Assembly: GCF_902859585.1 (NCBI RefSeq)
Contig: NZ_CADIJM010000008.1
Location: forward strand, 124,001 to 188,000
DNA: 64,000 nt
DNA from: Achromobacter animicus
GTDB lineage: Bacteria > Pseudomonadota > Gammaproteobacteria > Burkholderiales > Burkholderiaceae_B
Direction of reading: 5' to 3'
Shown one piece after another: positions 8,381-16,360 of this stretch (positions are counted from its first letter, which is position 1; every line of letters begins with the position of its first letter). A model generated the notes under the pieces. That model did no database searches and was not told the DNA's origin. It saw only the letters and a list, made by a program, of their open reading frames with translations. The translations under genes and the position numbers were made by a program.

Positions 8381-11300
8381 ATGCCCGTGCGGATGCCCAA
8401 GCTACGGTTTACCCGACGCGCCGGCAAGATTCTCCTGGGTATTGTGGCGTTCGTGCTGATTCTGTTTGGCGTTGCGGCCTGGCAAGTGCCAAAGGTGCTG
8501 CACGGCGTCCTGACTGACGATGTCTCGAAGATGATCGGCCGCGACGTTTCCGTCGGCAAGATCACCTTCAATCCCTTCACGCTGACCGTCCGCGCGCAAG
8601 ACCTTGCCGTGGCGCAGCCCGGCGCGCAGACGCCGCTGCTGACCTTGGCCGAACTGGATGCCAGCGCATCGTGGACATCGCTGTTCTGGTTTGCACCGGT
8701 GGTCGATCGTCTGACGCTGCGGCAGCCTACCATCGCCATCGTCCGCGAAGACGTCCTGCGCTTCAATTTCTCTGACATAGAACAACGCGTCGCCGAATTG
8801 GCCGCCGCCAAGCCTGACGAGCCGCCCAAGCCGGACGAAGGCCTGCCGCGCTTTTCGCTGAACAACATGGTGATCGAGAACGGCACGATCACGCTGGACG
8901 ACAAGGTCACCGGCCGCAAACAGGTTGTCGACGAGTTCGCCATCGGCATCCCGTTCATCTCGACCTTCGGCTATGCCACCGACATCGACGTGCAGCCGCG
9001 CCTGCACCTGCGCATCAATGGCAGTCCGTTCGACCTGACCGGCGTGGCGCGTCCGTTCGACGTGGTGCCTTCATCCACCTTGCGCGTGGCCTTTGACGGC
9101 CTGCAACTGGAAAAGTGGGCGGACGTCTGGCCCATGCCGCTGCCGTTCAAGGTCGAGAGCGCACTGCTGGATTCGAACCTGCAGGTCGTTTTCGAACAAC
9201 CCAAGGACGCGCCGCCCAAGATCCGCGTCGTCGGCGACCTGGGACTGCGCCGCCTGGATTTGCGCGATCCGTCCGGCGGCAGTCTGGCCGCGTGGAGTGC
9301 GTTGACCGTCAGCCGGCTGGAACTGGAGCCGATCGCGCGGCAGGTGTATATCGGCGAGGTCGGGCTGTGGGCGCCGCAGATCCATGTGCGGCGTCATGCG
9401 AATGAGCACTTGAACTGGCAGGATGTTGTCGCCGGATTGAAGGCGCTGGGCGGGGTGGAGCCGACCGCCACGCCTGTCCGCGATGAAATGCGCAAGGCCA
9501 GTGGGCTGAAGCCGCTGGCTGCGGGCGGGGCGCCTGCATCGGCGGGGACACCTGCCGCGGCAGGTGCGCAGGCGCGGGGTACGCAATCGCCTTCGACCTC
9601 GGCCCCCGTCGCCAAGGCAGACGCGGGGACGGCGTCAGCGGCGCAAGCGCCCACCGGACCAGCGTCAGGCGCGCCACGCCCCGCTGACCCGGCCGGCACT
9701 GCCCCGACGGCTGGCGCTACCCCGGCGGCTGGCGCTACCCCGACGGCGGCTGGCACTGCCCCGACGGCTGGCGCTGCCCCGGCCGCCGACACTGCCGCCG
9801 CTAGCGCGCCCACCCCCGCACCCGCCGAATGGCAAGTCACGCTCGACGCCTTCAACCTCCACGAAGGCGAGGTCTACGTCACCGACGCGGTCAGCAAGCT
9901 CGACTACGTGATGACCGGCTTGGCCGCCACTGTTGAAGGCGTCGAACTGCCGCAGCAGCCGGACCGGCCCATCAACCTGTGGCTGACCATGGACAACAGC
10001 ACCGATGGCGGCTGGCTGCGCGCCAAAGGGCCGCTCGTCATCAAACCGCTGTCGCTCGACATGAACGTGCGCCTGGGCAACGTGGCGCTCGCGCCGTTGG
10101 CGCCCGCCGTGCGTAGCGCTGCGCCGATCAGCCTGCTTGACGGCCGACTGGGCGCCACCGCGCAGGTCCACGTGCGCGAAAAAGGCGGCGCGATCGACGC
10201 ATCCGCCACGGCCGTGCAAGCCGACCTGACACAGTTCAAGGCCCGTGACGAATCGCTCAAGCCCGCGCTCGACATCGCAATGCAGTCCTTGCGCATCACC
10301 GCCGACCGCCTCGCCATGGGCCCCGGCCAAAGCAACTTCACCCTGGCCGCTGCCGGCGTCCAGGGCGACGGCAAGCTGGACCTCAAAGGCGTCTTCACCC
10401 CGCAGCCGCTTACCCTCAAGACCGCCGTCGACCTCTCCGGCCTGAACGTCGCCAGCTTCGCGCCGTACTTCGCCTCCAGCCTGAACGCCACCGTCCGCGC
10501 CGTCACGCTGGGCGCCAAGGGCAACGCCGAATTCATCGCCGCCGCCGGCAACGCCCCGATGAAGGCCGTCTGGAAGGGCGCCGTCGACGTCACCGACCTG
10601 GATCTGCAAGACCGCGTCAACAAGGACGACTTCCTGAACTGGAAGCGCCTGGGCTTCGTCGGCATGGACATCTCCGTGGCGGGCGACAAGATCGGCGCCA
10701 AACTGGGCGACATCGCGCTCGAAGACTTCTACGGCCGCATCCTGCTCAATGCGCAAGGCCGGCTCAACGTCATGGACCTGGTGGCCGCGCCTGGACAGGC
10801 CGGCGGCTCCATCACGCAGGACACGCAGACCCCAGGCCGCAGCGCCGATACACCCGCCGCGCCGCCTGCACCCGCGGCGCCTGCGCCGTCCGCCAAGGGC
10901 AGCCGGGCAAGCGCCATGCCGGACATCTCGGTCAACAGCGTCACGCTGACTCGCGGACGCATGACCTTCACCGACCGCTTCGTCAAACCCAACTACGTCG
11001 CCGAGCTGTCCAGCATCGAAGGCGGCATCACCGCCGTCTCTTCCACCAACCCGCAGCCCGCCAAGGTCAAGGTCACGGGGCGGGTCTACACCACCGCGCC
11101 GCTCTCCATCAGCGGCGTCGTGCAGCCCTTCGCCCAATACCTGACCCTGGACCTCAAGGCGTCCGCCAAGGGCGTCGACCTGCCACGCTTCAACACCTAT
11201 TCGGCCAAGTACGTCGGCTACCCCATCAAGCGCGGCAAGCTCTCGGTAGACCTGGAATACAAGATCAAGAACCGCGCCTTGCAGGCCACCAACCACGTCG

Positions 11301-12109
11301 TGCTCAACCAGCTCACCTTCGGCGACAAGACCAACAGCCCCGACGCCACCAAGCTACCCGTGCTGCTGGCCGTCGCGCTGCTCAAGGACTCGCGCGGCAA
11401 CATCGACATCAACCTGCCCATCTCCGGCTCGCTCGACGACCCCGAGTTCTCGGTCGGCGGCATCGTCGTGCGCGTGCTGATGAACCTGGTCGTCAAAGCC
11501 GTGACCTCGCCCTTCAGCCTGCTCGCGTCCGCGTTCGGCGGGGGCGAAGAACTGTCCTACGTCGAATTCGCGCCCGGCAGCGCCGTTCTCACCGAAGACA
11601 CGATCCAGCGCATCGATACCCTTACCAAGGCGCTCACCGACCGCCCGGCCCTCAAGATGGACATCAGCGGCCGCGCCGACCCCAAGACCGACTCGGAAGG
11701 CCTGCGCCAGGCCTGGGTCGACGCCCAGATCCGCGCCGCCAAGGCCGCCGACGTCGCCCCGCGCGGCAAGAAGCCCGATCCCAAGGGTGTCACGGTCTCC
11801 AGCGCCGAACGTGCCAAGTACCTCGAAGACGTCTACGATGACGCAGACCTCAAGGACAAACCGCGCAATTTCATCGGCATGGCCAAGTCCGTTCCGGCCG
11901 CGCAGATGGAAGCAATGCTGCGCGCGGCGGCCCCGGTCGGCGAGGATCAACTGCGCCAACTGGCCGATGCCCGGGCGCAGGCGGTATATGAGAAGTTGCA
12001 AGCCCAGGAAGGACTCGCGGATCGCGTGTTCATCGTTGCGCCGCAGCTGGACGCCGATGGCATCAAGGACGAGGGGCAACCCTCACGCGTGGACTTCTCC
12101 CTGAAGTGA
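8381..12109 (+). CDS. DUF748 / AsmA-like giant envelope protein with Ala-Pro-Thr repeat insert
   Basis: 1242 aa. One N-terminal membrane anchor (LLGIVAFVLILFGVAAW, about residues 17-35) precedes a long periplasmic body with the repeating beta-strand texture of DUF748/AsmA-like proteins, which span the envelope and are linked to lipid transport or outer-membrane homeostasis. Residues about 380-482 are a low-complexity Ala/Pro/Thr/Gly insert. The C-terminal third holds a segment (near 1065-1110) with ELSYVEFAPGSAVLTEDTIQ, resembling the start of an OmpA-like domain. A ribosome site CAGGAGA precedes the ATG. The family assignment is firm. The role is inference, since no partner gene is adjacent except a secreted hydrolase. 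Confidence 0.85.
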   Translation: MPVRMPKLRFTRRAGKILLGIVAFVLILFGVAAWQVPKVLHGVLTDDVSKMIGRDVSVGKITFNPFTLTVRAQDLAVAQPGAQTPLLTLAELDASASWTSLFWFAPVVDRLTLRQPTIAIVREDVLRFNFSDIEQRVAELAAAKPDEPPKPDEGLPRFSLNNMVIENGTITLDDKVTGRKQVVDEFAIGIPFISTFGYATDIDVQPRLHLRINGSPFDLTGVARPFDVVPSSTLRVAFDGLQLEKWADVWPMPLPFKVESALLDSNLQVVFEQPKDAPPKIRVVGDLGLRRLDLRDPSGGSLAAWSALTVSRLELEPIARQVYIGEVGLWAPQIHVRRHANEHLNWQDVVAGLKALGGVEPTATPVRDEMRKASGLKPLAAGGAPASAGTPAAAGAQARGTQSPSTSAPVAKADAGTASAAQAPTGPASGAPRPADPAGTAPTAGATPAAGATPTAAGTAPTAGAAPAADTAAASAPTPAPAEWQVTLDAFNLHEGEVYVTDAVSKLDYVMTGLAATVEGVELPQQPDRPINLWLTMDNSTDGGWLRAKGPLVIKPLSLDMNVRLGNVALAPLAPAVRSAAPISLLDGRLGATAQVHVREKGGAIDASATAVQADLTQFKARDESLKPALDIAMQSLRITADRLAMGPGQSNFTLAAAGVQGDGKLDLKGVFTPQPLTLKTAVDLSGLNVASFAPYFASSLNATVRAVTLGAKGNAEFIAAAGNAPMKAVWKGAVDVTDLDLQDRVNKDDFLNWKRLGFVGMDISVAGDKIGAKLGDIALEDFYGRILLNAQGRLNVMDLVAAPGQAGGSITQDTQTPGRSADTPAAPPAPAAPAPSAKGSRASAMPDISVNSVTLTRGRMTFTDRFVKPNYVAELSSIEGGITAVSSTNPQPAKVKVTGRVYTTAPLSISGVVQPFAQYLTLDLKASAKGVDLPRFNTYSAKYVGYPIKRGKLSVDLEYKIKNRALQATNHVVLNQLTFGDKTNSPDATKLPVLLAVALLKDSRGNIDINLPISGSLDDPEFSVGGIVVRVLMNLVVKAVTSPFSLLASAFGGGEELSYVEFAPGSAVLTEDTIQRIDTLTKALTDRPALKMDISGRADPKTDSEGLRQAWVDAQIRAAKAADVAPRGKKPDPKGVTVSSAERAKYLEDVYDDADLKDKPRNFIGMAKSVPAAQMEAMLRAAAPVGEDQLRQLADARAQAVYEKLQAQEGLADRVFIVAPQLDADGIKDEGQPSRVDFSLK
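9691..9783 (+). repeat. Short tandem repeat encoding Gly-Ala/Thr-Pro-Ala units inside the DUF748 gene
   Basis: About five imperfect units of 18-21 bp built on GGCTGGCGCTACCCCGAC follow each other, with C/T and C/A variants. They encode a flexible Ala-Pro-Thr linker. All units keep the reading frame because their lengths are multiples of three. Confidence 0.8.
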
Positions 12110-12121
12110 ACTCGGCAGGCC

Positions 12122-12162
12122 CGGGCAGGGACGCGAGGCGCGTCCCTCGGTGCCCGTCTTTT
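12122..12162 (+). terminator. Hairpin between the DUF748 gene and the hydrolase gene
   Basis: GGGACGCG (12128-12135) pairs perfectly with CGCGTCCC (12139-12146) around AGG, with outer CGGGC/GCCCG arms (12122-12126 and 12152-12156). A short T-rich run follows. It could be a weak terminator or attenuator, but the ribosome site of the next gene follows within about 10 bp, so read-through is likely. Confidence 0.45.
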
Positions 12163-12178
12163 ACCAGGAGATTTTTCG

Positions 12179-13060
12179 ATGAAAGACCAGGACGACGCGC
12201 ACTTCGACAGCCTGCTCCCGCCCTTGCGGCTGGACCGGCGAGGCTTCCTTGCCACCACCGCGGCGGCAGGTTTCTCGCTGGCAGCAGGCCCCGTGATGGC
12301 GCAAACCGCCATCACCACGGACGCCAAGGGCCTCGTGGCCGGCAGGATCGAAATCCCCACCTCCGACGGCAAGATCCCCGCATTCCGCGCCGCGCCGGAT
12401 GGCAAGAAGAACCTGCCCACGATCATCGTCGTCCAGGAAATCTTCGGCGTGCACGAATACATCCAGGACGTCTGCCGGCGCCTCGCCCACCAGGGCTACC
12501 TCGCCATCGCGCCGGAACTCTATGCGCGCCAGGGCGACCCGTCCAAGTACACCGAAATCCCCAAGCTGCAGGCCGAAATCGTCAGCAAGGTCCCCGACAA
12601 ACAGGTCATCGCCGACCTGGACGCCACCGCCGCCTGGGCCGCCGCCAACGGCGGCAACCCCGACCGTCTGGGCATCCTGGGCTTCTGCTGGGGCGGCCGC
12701 CAGGTCTGGCTCTACGCAGCCCACAACCCCAAACTCAGGGCCGGCGCCGCCTGGTACGGCCAGTTGGCGGGTGACCCCACCGAACTGAAACCCAAGTCGG
12801 CCCTGGCCATCGTCAACGACCTGAAGGCCCCGGTCCTCGGCGCCTACGGCGGCAAGGATGCCGGCATCTCCCAAGCCGACGTCGACCGCATGCGCGTCGA
12901 ACTCGCCAAGGGCTCCGCGGCCGCCAAGGCGTCTCGCATCGACATCTATCCCGAAGCCGGTCATGCGTTCCACGCCGACTATCGTCCTTCGTATCGCAAG
13001 GCGGAAGCGGAACAGGCGTGGACGCGGATGCTGGATTGGTTCAAGCAGAACGGGTTGTAA
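12179..13060 (+). CDS. Dienelactone hydrolase family protein with Tat signal
   Basis: 293 aa. Residues 17-42 contain the twin-arginine motif DRRGFLATTAAAGFSLA and a cleavage-like AQ, so export in folded form by Tat is likely. The rest is an alpha/beta hydrolase of the DLH family. The catalytic cysteine is in GFCWGG near residue 163, the acid in GGKDAGIS near 222, and the histidine in AGHAFHADY near 261. The substrate is unknown; DLH homologues act on dienelactone or other small esters. GGAGA upstream supports the ATG. A strong terminator follows 29 bp after the stop. Confidence 0.88.
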   Translation: MKDQDDAHFDSLLPPLRLDRRGFLATTAAAGFSLAAGPVMAQTAITTDAKGLVAGRIEIPTSDGKIPAFRAAPDGKKNLPTIIVVQEIFGVHEYIQDVCRRLAHQGYLAIAPELYARQGDPSKYTEIPKLQAEIVSKVPDKQVIADLDATAAWAAANGGNPDRLGILGFCWGGRQVWLYAAHNPKLRAGAAWYGQLAGDPTELKPKSALAIVNDLKAPVLGAYGGKDAGISQADVDRMRVELAKGSAAAKASRIDIYPEAGHAFHADYRPSYRKAEAEQAWTRMLDWFKQNGL

Positions 13061-13088
13061 GGGACAACTTTCCCGAAGGCTCAGCTAT

Positions 13089-13142
13089 CGGGCCAACTTT
13101 GACCTGCTCGGGTCAAGGTTGGCCCGATTTTCTTTGTTTGTT
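13089..13142 (+). terminator. Intrinsic terminator after the DLH-family gene
   Basis: A 16-base arm at 13089-13104 pairs with 13111-13126 with a single mismatch around a 6-base loop, followed by a T-rich tail (ATTTTCTTTGTTTG). This is a near-textbook factor-independent terminator and isolates the type VI island from the genes to its left. A smaller hairpin, CGGGCCA/TGGCCCG (13163-13169 and 13174-13180), follows. Confidence 0.88.
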
Positions 13143-13297
13143 TTCAAGTGCTTGAGAAATGTCGGGCCACTATTGGCCCGAAAAATCCGGTGAGGAAGCA
13201 CTTTTTGGTGTTCGTGCAATTCAAGATGGGAGAATCTTGCGGAGGGGCTTGGCTACGTGGTTGATAAGAAAGAACAACTCGTTCGACACGATCAAGC

Positions 13298-13313
13298 TGG
13301 CACAGCGTTTGCG
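13298..13313 (+). promoter_or_regulatory. Sigma-54 promoter for the vgrG module
   Basis: TGGCAC (13298-13303), five bases, then TTGCG (13309-13313). The GG and GC dinucleotides are 10 bases apart, the exact -24/-12 spacing required by RpoN. The predicted start is near 13325, 18 bases before the vgrG ATG. The core TGGCACAGCG is identical to that of the nas promoter at 47919. Type VI genes in several proteobacteria are known to use sigma-54. The activator protein is not in this window. Confidence 0.65.
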
Positions 13314-13342
13314 TTGAGACATGGTCATCTCCGGAATCAGCC

Positions 13343-15469
13343 ATGCCCACTCAATCGGATCTGTGCTTCACGTTCACCATCGGCGACGAGCCCTTCGAGG
13401 TCGTCGAATTCACGCTGCAAGAAGGCCTGTCCGAGACCTTTCTGCTGGAAGTGGAACTGGCCAGCTCAAACCCCGCCATCGACTTCGGCGAGGTGCTAGA
13501 CCGCGCCGCGTTGCTCACGATCTGGCACGGTGACACGGCGGTGCGCTACGTGCACGGCGCGGTCTCGTCGTTCGTCCAAGGCGACACGGGCTTTCGCAGG
13601 TCACGCTACTCCGCCATCGTCGAGCCGCGTCTGGCGCGCCTTTCACTCAGTTCCGATTGGCGCATCTTTCAGTCCCAAACCGTCCCGCAGATCGCTGAGG
13701 CGGTGCTTAAGGCGCATGGGCTGACTCAAGACTACGAGCAGCGCAGCACTACCGAGCATCAGGCCCGTGAATACTGCGTGCAAGCCGGCGACACGGACTA
13801 CCACTTCATCGAGCGCATCATGCGCGAGGAAGGTTTCTTCTATTCCTTCCGCCATAGCGCTGAGGGCCATCAGCTGGTCCACAGCGATCGCCTGTTCATT
13901 CATGGACGCGTGAGCGATGAGCCGGTTCTGTACAACCCCGTCTCCGGCGGCGACCAGCCGCAACCCGCGCTGCGACGTTTCACATACACCGAAAACGTAC
14001 GCACCGCGCGGCAGACCCAGCGGGACTACACCTTCCACCATCCCCGGTACACGCACCAGCACAGTCGCGATGGGCGGGATTTGGACCACCAGGGCCGCGG
14101 CTACGAACGCTATGACTATCCCGCACGCGCCAAATTCGACGAGGCCGGCAAGCCCTTCGCCGAGAACCGCCTGCGCGGGCATCGCCGCGATGCCCGCATT
14201 GCCGTGGTCCATGGCGATGACCCGCGACTGCAGCCGGGTATCTCCTTCACGCTCGCCGGCCACCCGCGGGAAGACATGAACCGCGGCTGGCGCCCCGTGC
14301 GCATTGTCCACCGCGGAATCCAACACACGAGTCAGGCCGAGGAAGGTGCACAAGCCCAGTTGGGAACGCACTATAGCTACGAGGCCGAGCTGGTCCCGGA
14401 TGACGTCGAGTGGCGCGCGGAACCGCTGCCCAGACCATGCATCGACGGCCCGCAGAACGCCATGGTGGTCGGGCCGCCCAATGAAGAGATCTACACCGAT
14501 GAGTATGGAAGGGTGAAGGTCCAGTTCCCCTGGGACCGTCTCGGCAAGGAGGACGAACACAGCTCCTGCTGGATCCGAGTCTCGCAGAACATCGCCGGCG
14601 CGACGTGGGGCCACATGGCCATCCCGCGCATCGGCCAGGAGGTCATCGTCTCTTACTTCGATGGGGATCCTGACCAACCCGTTATCACCGGCCGCGCCTA
14701 TAACCGCCTGCAATTGCCGCCCTACGAATTGCCGCGCCACAAGACGCGGATGACCATCAAAAGCAAGACCCACAAGGGCGAGGGGTACAACGAACTGCGC
14801 TTCGAAGACGAGAAAGACCAAGAAGAAATCTACGTCCACGCGCAGAAGGACCAGAACATCCACGTCAATCACGACGAAACCACGTTCGTCGGCCATGACC
14901 GCAGCGAGCAGGTTGAGCACGATGAAACCATCACCATCGGCCACGACCGCAAGGAGACCGTGGGCAATGACGAACATGTGAACATCGGCCAGGACCGGCG
15001 GCACGACATCGGGCGAGATGACTTTATAACGGTGGGTCGTAACCACACCATCTACACCGCCAAGGACCGCACTGAAGAAGTGGGCAACAACCGCCGCGAC
15101 AAAACCACGGCGAATCATTGGGTGAACATCGGCGGAAACCACGAACAGACGGTTGAAGGGCACGCCGAGTTACAGGCCGGACATGCGATTCGTCATCGCA
15201 CCAAAGTCTACGAGATCCAGGCAGGGGAGAGCCTCTCTCTCAAAGGACCGGGAGGATCCATTCGAATCGACGGTTCGGGCATCACGCTCGATGGAATCAA
15301 GATTCAGATGAAGGGGCCGATGCGCCAACAGAGCGGCGGCGCGAGCCCGATTCCGGTTCCGGTGGGCGTTCCCGCGCCGGGCCTGCCTTTCGACGTGCTG
15401 TGCATGAAGCGCAGCGATGGCAGTTGCCCGCGGTTGGACTGCCCGTGTGGCAATTTCCAGGGAGGCTGA
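13343..15469 (+). CDS. vgrG: Type VI secretion spike protein VgrG (TssI)
   Basis: 708 aa. Residues about 1-330 match the phage gp27/gp44-like hub (FTIGDEPFEVVEFTLQEGL, then EYCVQAGDTDYHFIERIMREE, the classic VgrG segment). About 360-460 is the gp5-like OB fold (YTDEYGRVKVQFPWDRLGK and GWHM-type region). About 480-630 is the beta-helix spike with the repeating pattern HDE-x-VGHDR. The last 65 residues form a Pro-rich then Cys-rich tail (CMKRSDGSCPRLDCPCG). VgrG caps the Hcp tube and carries effectors. No hcp or tss structural genes are in the window, so this is an orphan cargo locus. It is followed after 1 bp by its adaptor gene. Confidence 0.95.
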   Translation: MPTQSDLCFTFTIGDEPFEVVEFTLQEGLSETFLLEVELASSNPAIDFGEVLDRAALLTIWHGDTAVRYVHGAVSSFVQGDTGFRRSRYSAIVEPRLARLSLSSDWRIFQSQTVPQIAEAVLKAHGLTQDYEQRSTTEHQAREYCVQAGDTDYHFIERIMREEGFFYSFRHSAEGHQLVHSDRLFIHGRVSDEPVLYNPVSGGDQPQPALRRFTYTENVRTARQTQRDYTFHHPRYTHQHSRDGRDLDHQGRGYERYDYPARAKFDEAGKPFAENRLRGHRRDARIAVVHGDDPRLQPGISFTLAGHPREDMNRGWRPVRIVHRGIQHTSQAEEGAQAQLGTHYSYEAELVPDDVEWRAEPLPRPCIDGPQNAMVVGPPNEEIYTDEYGRVKVQFPWDRLGKEDEHSSCWIRVSQNIAGATWGHMAIPRIGQEVIVSYFDGDPDQPVITGRAYNRLQLPPYELPRHKTRMTIKSKTHKGEGYNELRFEDEKDQEEIYVHAQKDQNIHVNHDETTFVGHDRSEQVEHDETITIGHDRKETVGNDEHVNIGQDRRHDIGRDDFITVGRNHTIYTAKDRTEEVGNNRRDKTTANHWVNIGGNHEQTVEGHAELQAGHAIRHRTKVYEIQAGESLSLKGPGGSIRIDGSGITLDGIKIQMKGPMRQQSGGASPIPVPVGVPAPGLPFDVLCMKRSDGSCPRLDCPCGNFQGG

Positions 15470-15470
15470 C

Positions 15471-16358
15471 ATGTTGATGGCCCTGGACCAGGTGACGCAA
15501 GCCGAACTGAATCCACCTTCGCTGGCCACCTTTCTGCTGCTCGAAACAGAAATTCTTGACGAGTGGCTGATGCGCCAGCCGGACTCGCCGGAGCGCTCCA
15601 CCATTAGTGACTTCGTACGCAAAGTCGACTATGCCACTTCCCTGCGTTGGGTCTGGAGCGACACCGAGTACGACAGCCACCACACGAATGGGCCGATCCT
15701 GGTGCAGTACCAATCGGATTCTCGTCTGCTAGAGCATTTTATGGACCCCTGGGCTTCCACGGGTGGAGCGGTATTCCTGGCCTCGTCCCGTCCGATCGAC
15801 GAGGTAGTAGCCCAACTGCGCGCGGTCCTGTTCGTGCTGATGCCCAATGGCAACAAGGCACGGTTCCGGCTTCAGGAGACAACCGCCCTCGCGAGCGTGT
15901 TGCGAGCGCTTGAACCCTACAGAGCCGGGGCGCTGCTGGGTCCGATTCAAGAGCTGATCTGGCGGGAGAACCTCGGACCGGAACATCAGTGGTGGTGCTA
16001 TCGCCAACCAGATGGCCCGTGCCCGGTACAAGGCGGCTTCCAATTCAATCACTCAGAAATGACCGCCATCGATGCGGGGCTGACTGACCAGCACCTTCGC
16101 AGGCACATCGCGATCACCCGGCGAGCACCCCACAGTTTTCGCGACGACCCGCGCCAGCAGACCGGCGTGTGGATGGAGCACCTCAAAAGCTGGGGATTCA
16201 AAGAGTTCTCACATCTGGACGCCGCCTTGGACGCCTTCCGTCATCCCGCTTACCGACGGTGCGCGGCGACGGTCGTTGCGCTGTTGCAGGACACGGCGTT
16301 GACACCGGGCGCCCGCGCCGCACAGGCAATGAATCACCTGATGACCGAAGGACACTGA
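15471..16358 (+). CDS. DUF4123 type VI effector adaptor (Tap/TEC)
   Basis: 295 aa. The ATG at 15471 is preceded by GGGAGG and starts 1 bp after the vgrG stop; an in-frame extension into vgrG is not needed. The N-terminal half has the DUF4123 texture (FLLLETEILDEWLMRQ... then LLEHFMDPWASTGGAVFLAS and LRAVLFVLMPNGNKARFR). DUF4123 proteins are chaperone-adaptors that load a specific effector onto the VgrG encoded beside them. Here the cargo is almost surely the next gene, which starts 2 bp after this stop. The C-terminal half (about 170-295) is less conserved and may hold the effector-binding part. Confidence 0.85.
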   Translation: MLMALDQVTQAELNPPSLATFLLLETEILDEWLMRQPDSPERSTISDFVRKVDYATSLRWVWSDTEYDSHHTNGPILVQYQSDSRLLEHFMDPWASTGGAVFLASSRPIDEVVAQLRAVLFVLMPNGNKARFRLQETTALASVLRALEPYRAGALLGPIQELIWRENLGPEHQWWCYRQPDGPCPVQGGFQFNHSEMTAIDAGLTDQHLRRHIAITRRAPHSFRDDPRQQTGVWMEHLKSWGFKEFSHLDAALDAFRHPAYRRCAATVVALLQDTALTPGARAAQAMNHLMTEGH

Positions 16359-16360
16359 TC

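Noticed and set aside
9665-11296. A 543-codon minus-strand open frame inside the DUF748 gene
   Set aside because: Antisense shadow. The composition is Gly/Val/Asp/Arg rich, and the plus strand has a coherent family match, a ribosome site and a membrane anchor.
16169-16360. An upstream extension of the VasX-like effector
   Set aside because: The in-frame extension lies entirely within the adaptor gene, and the conserved N-terminal signature starts right after the ATG at 16361.
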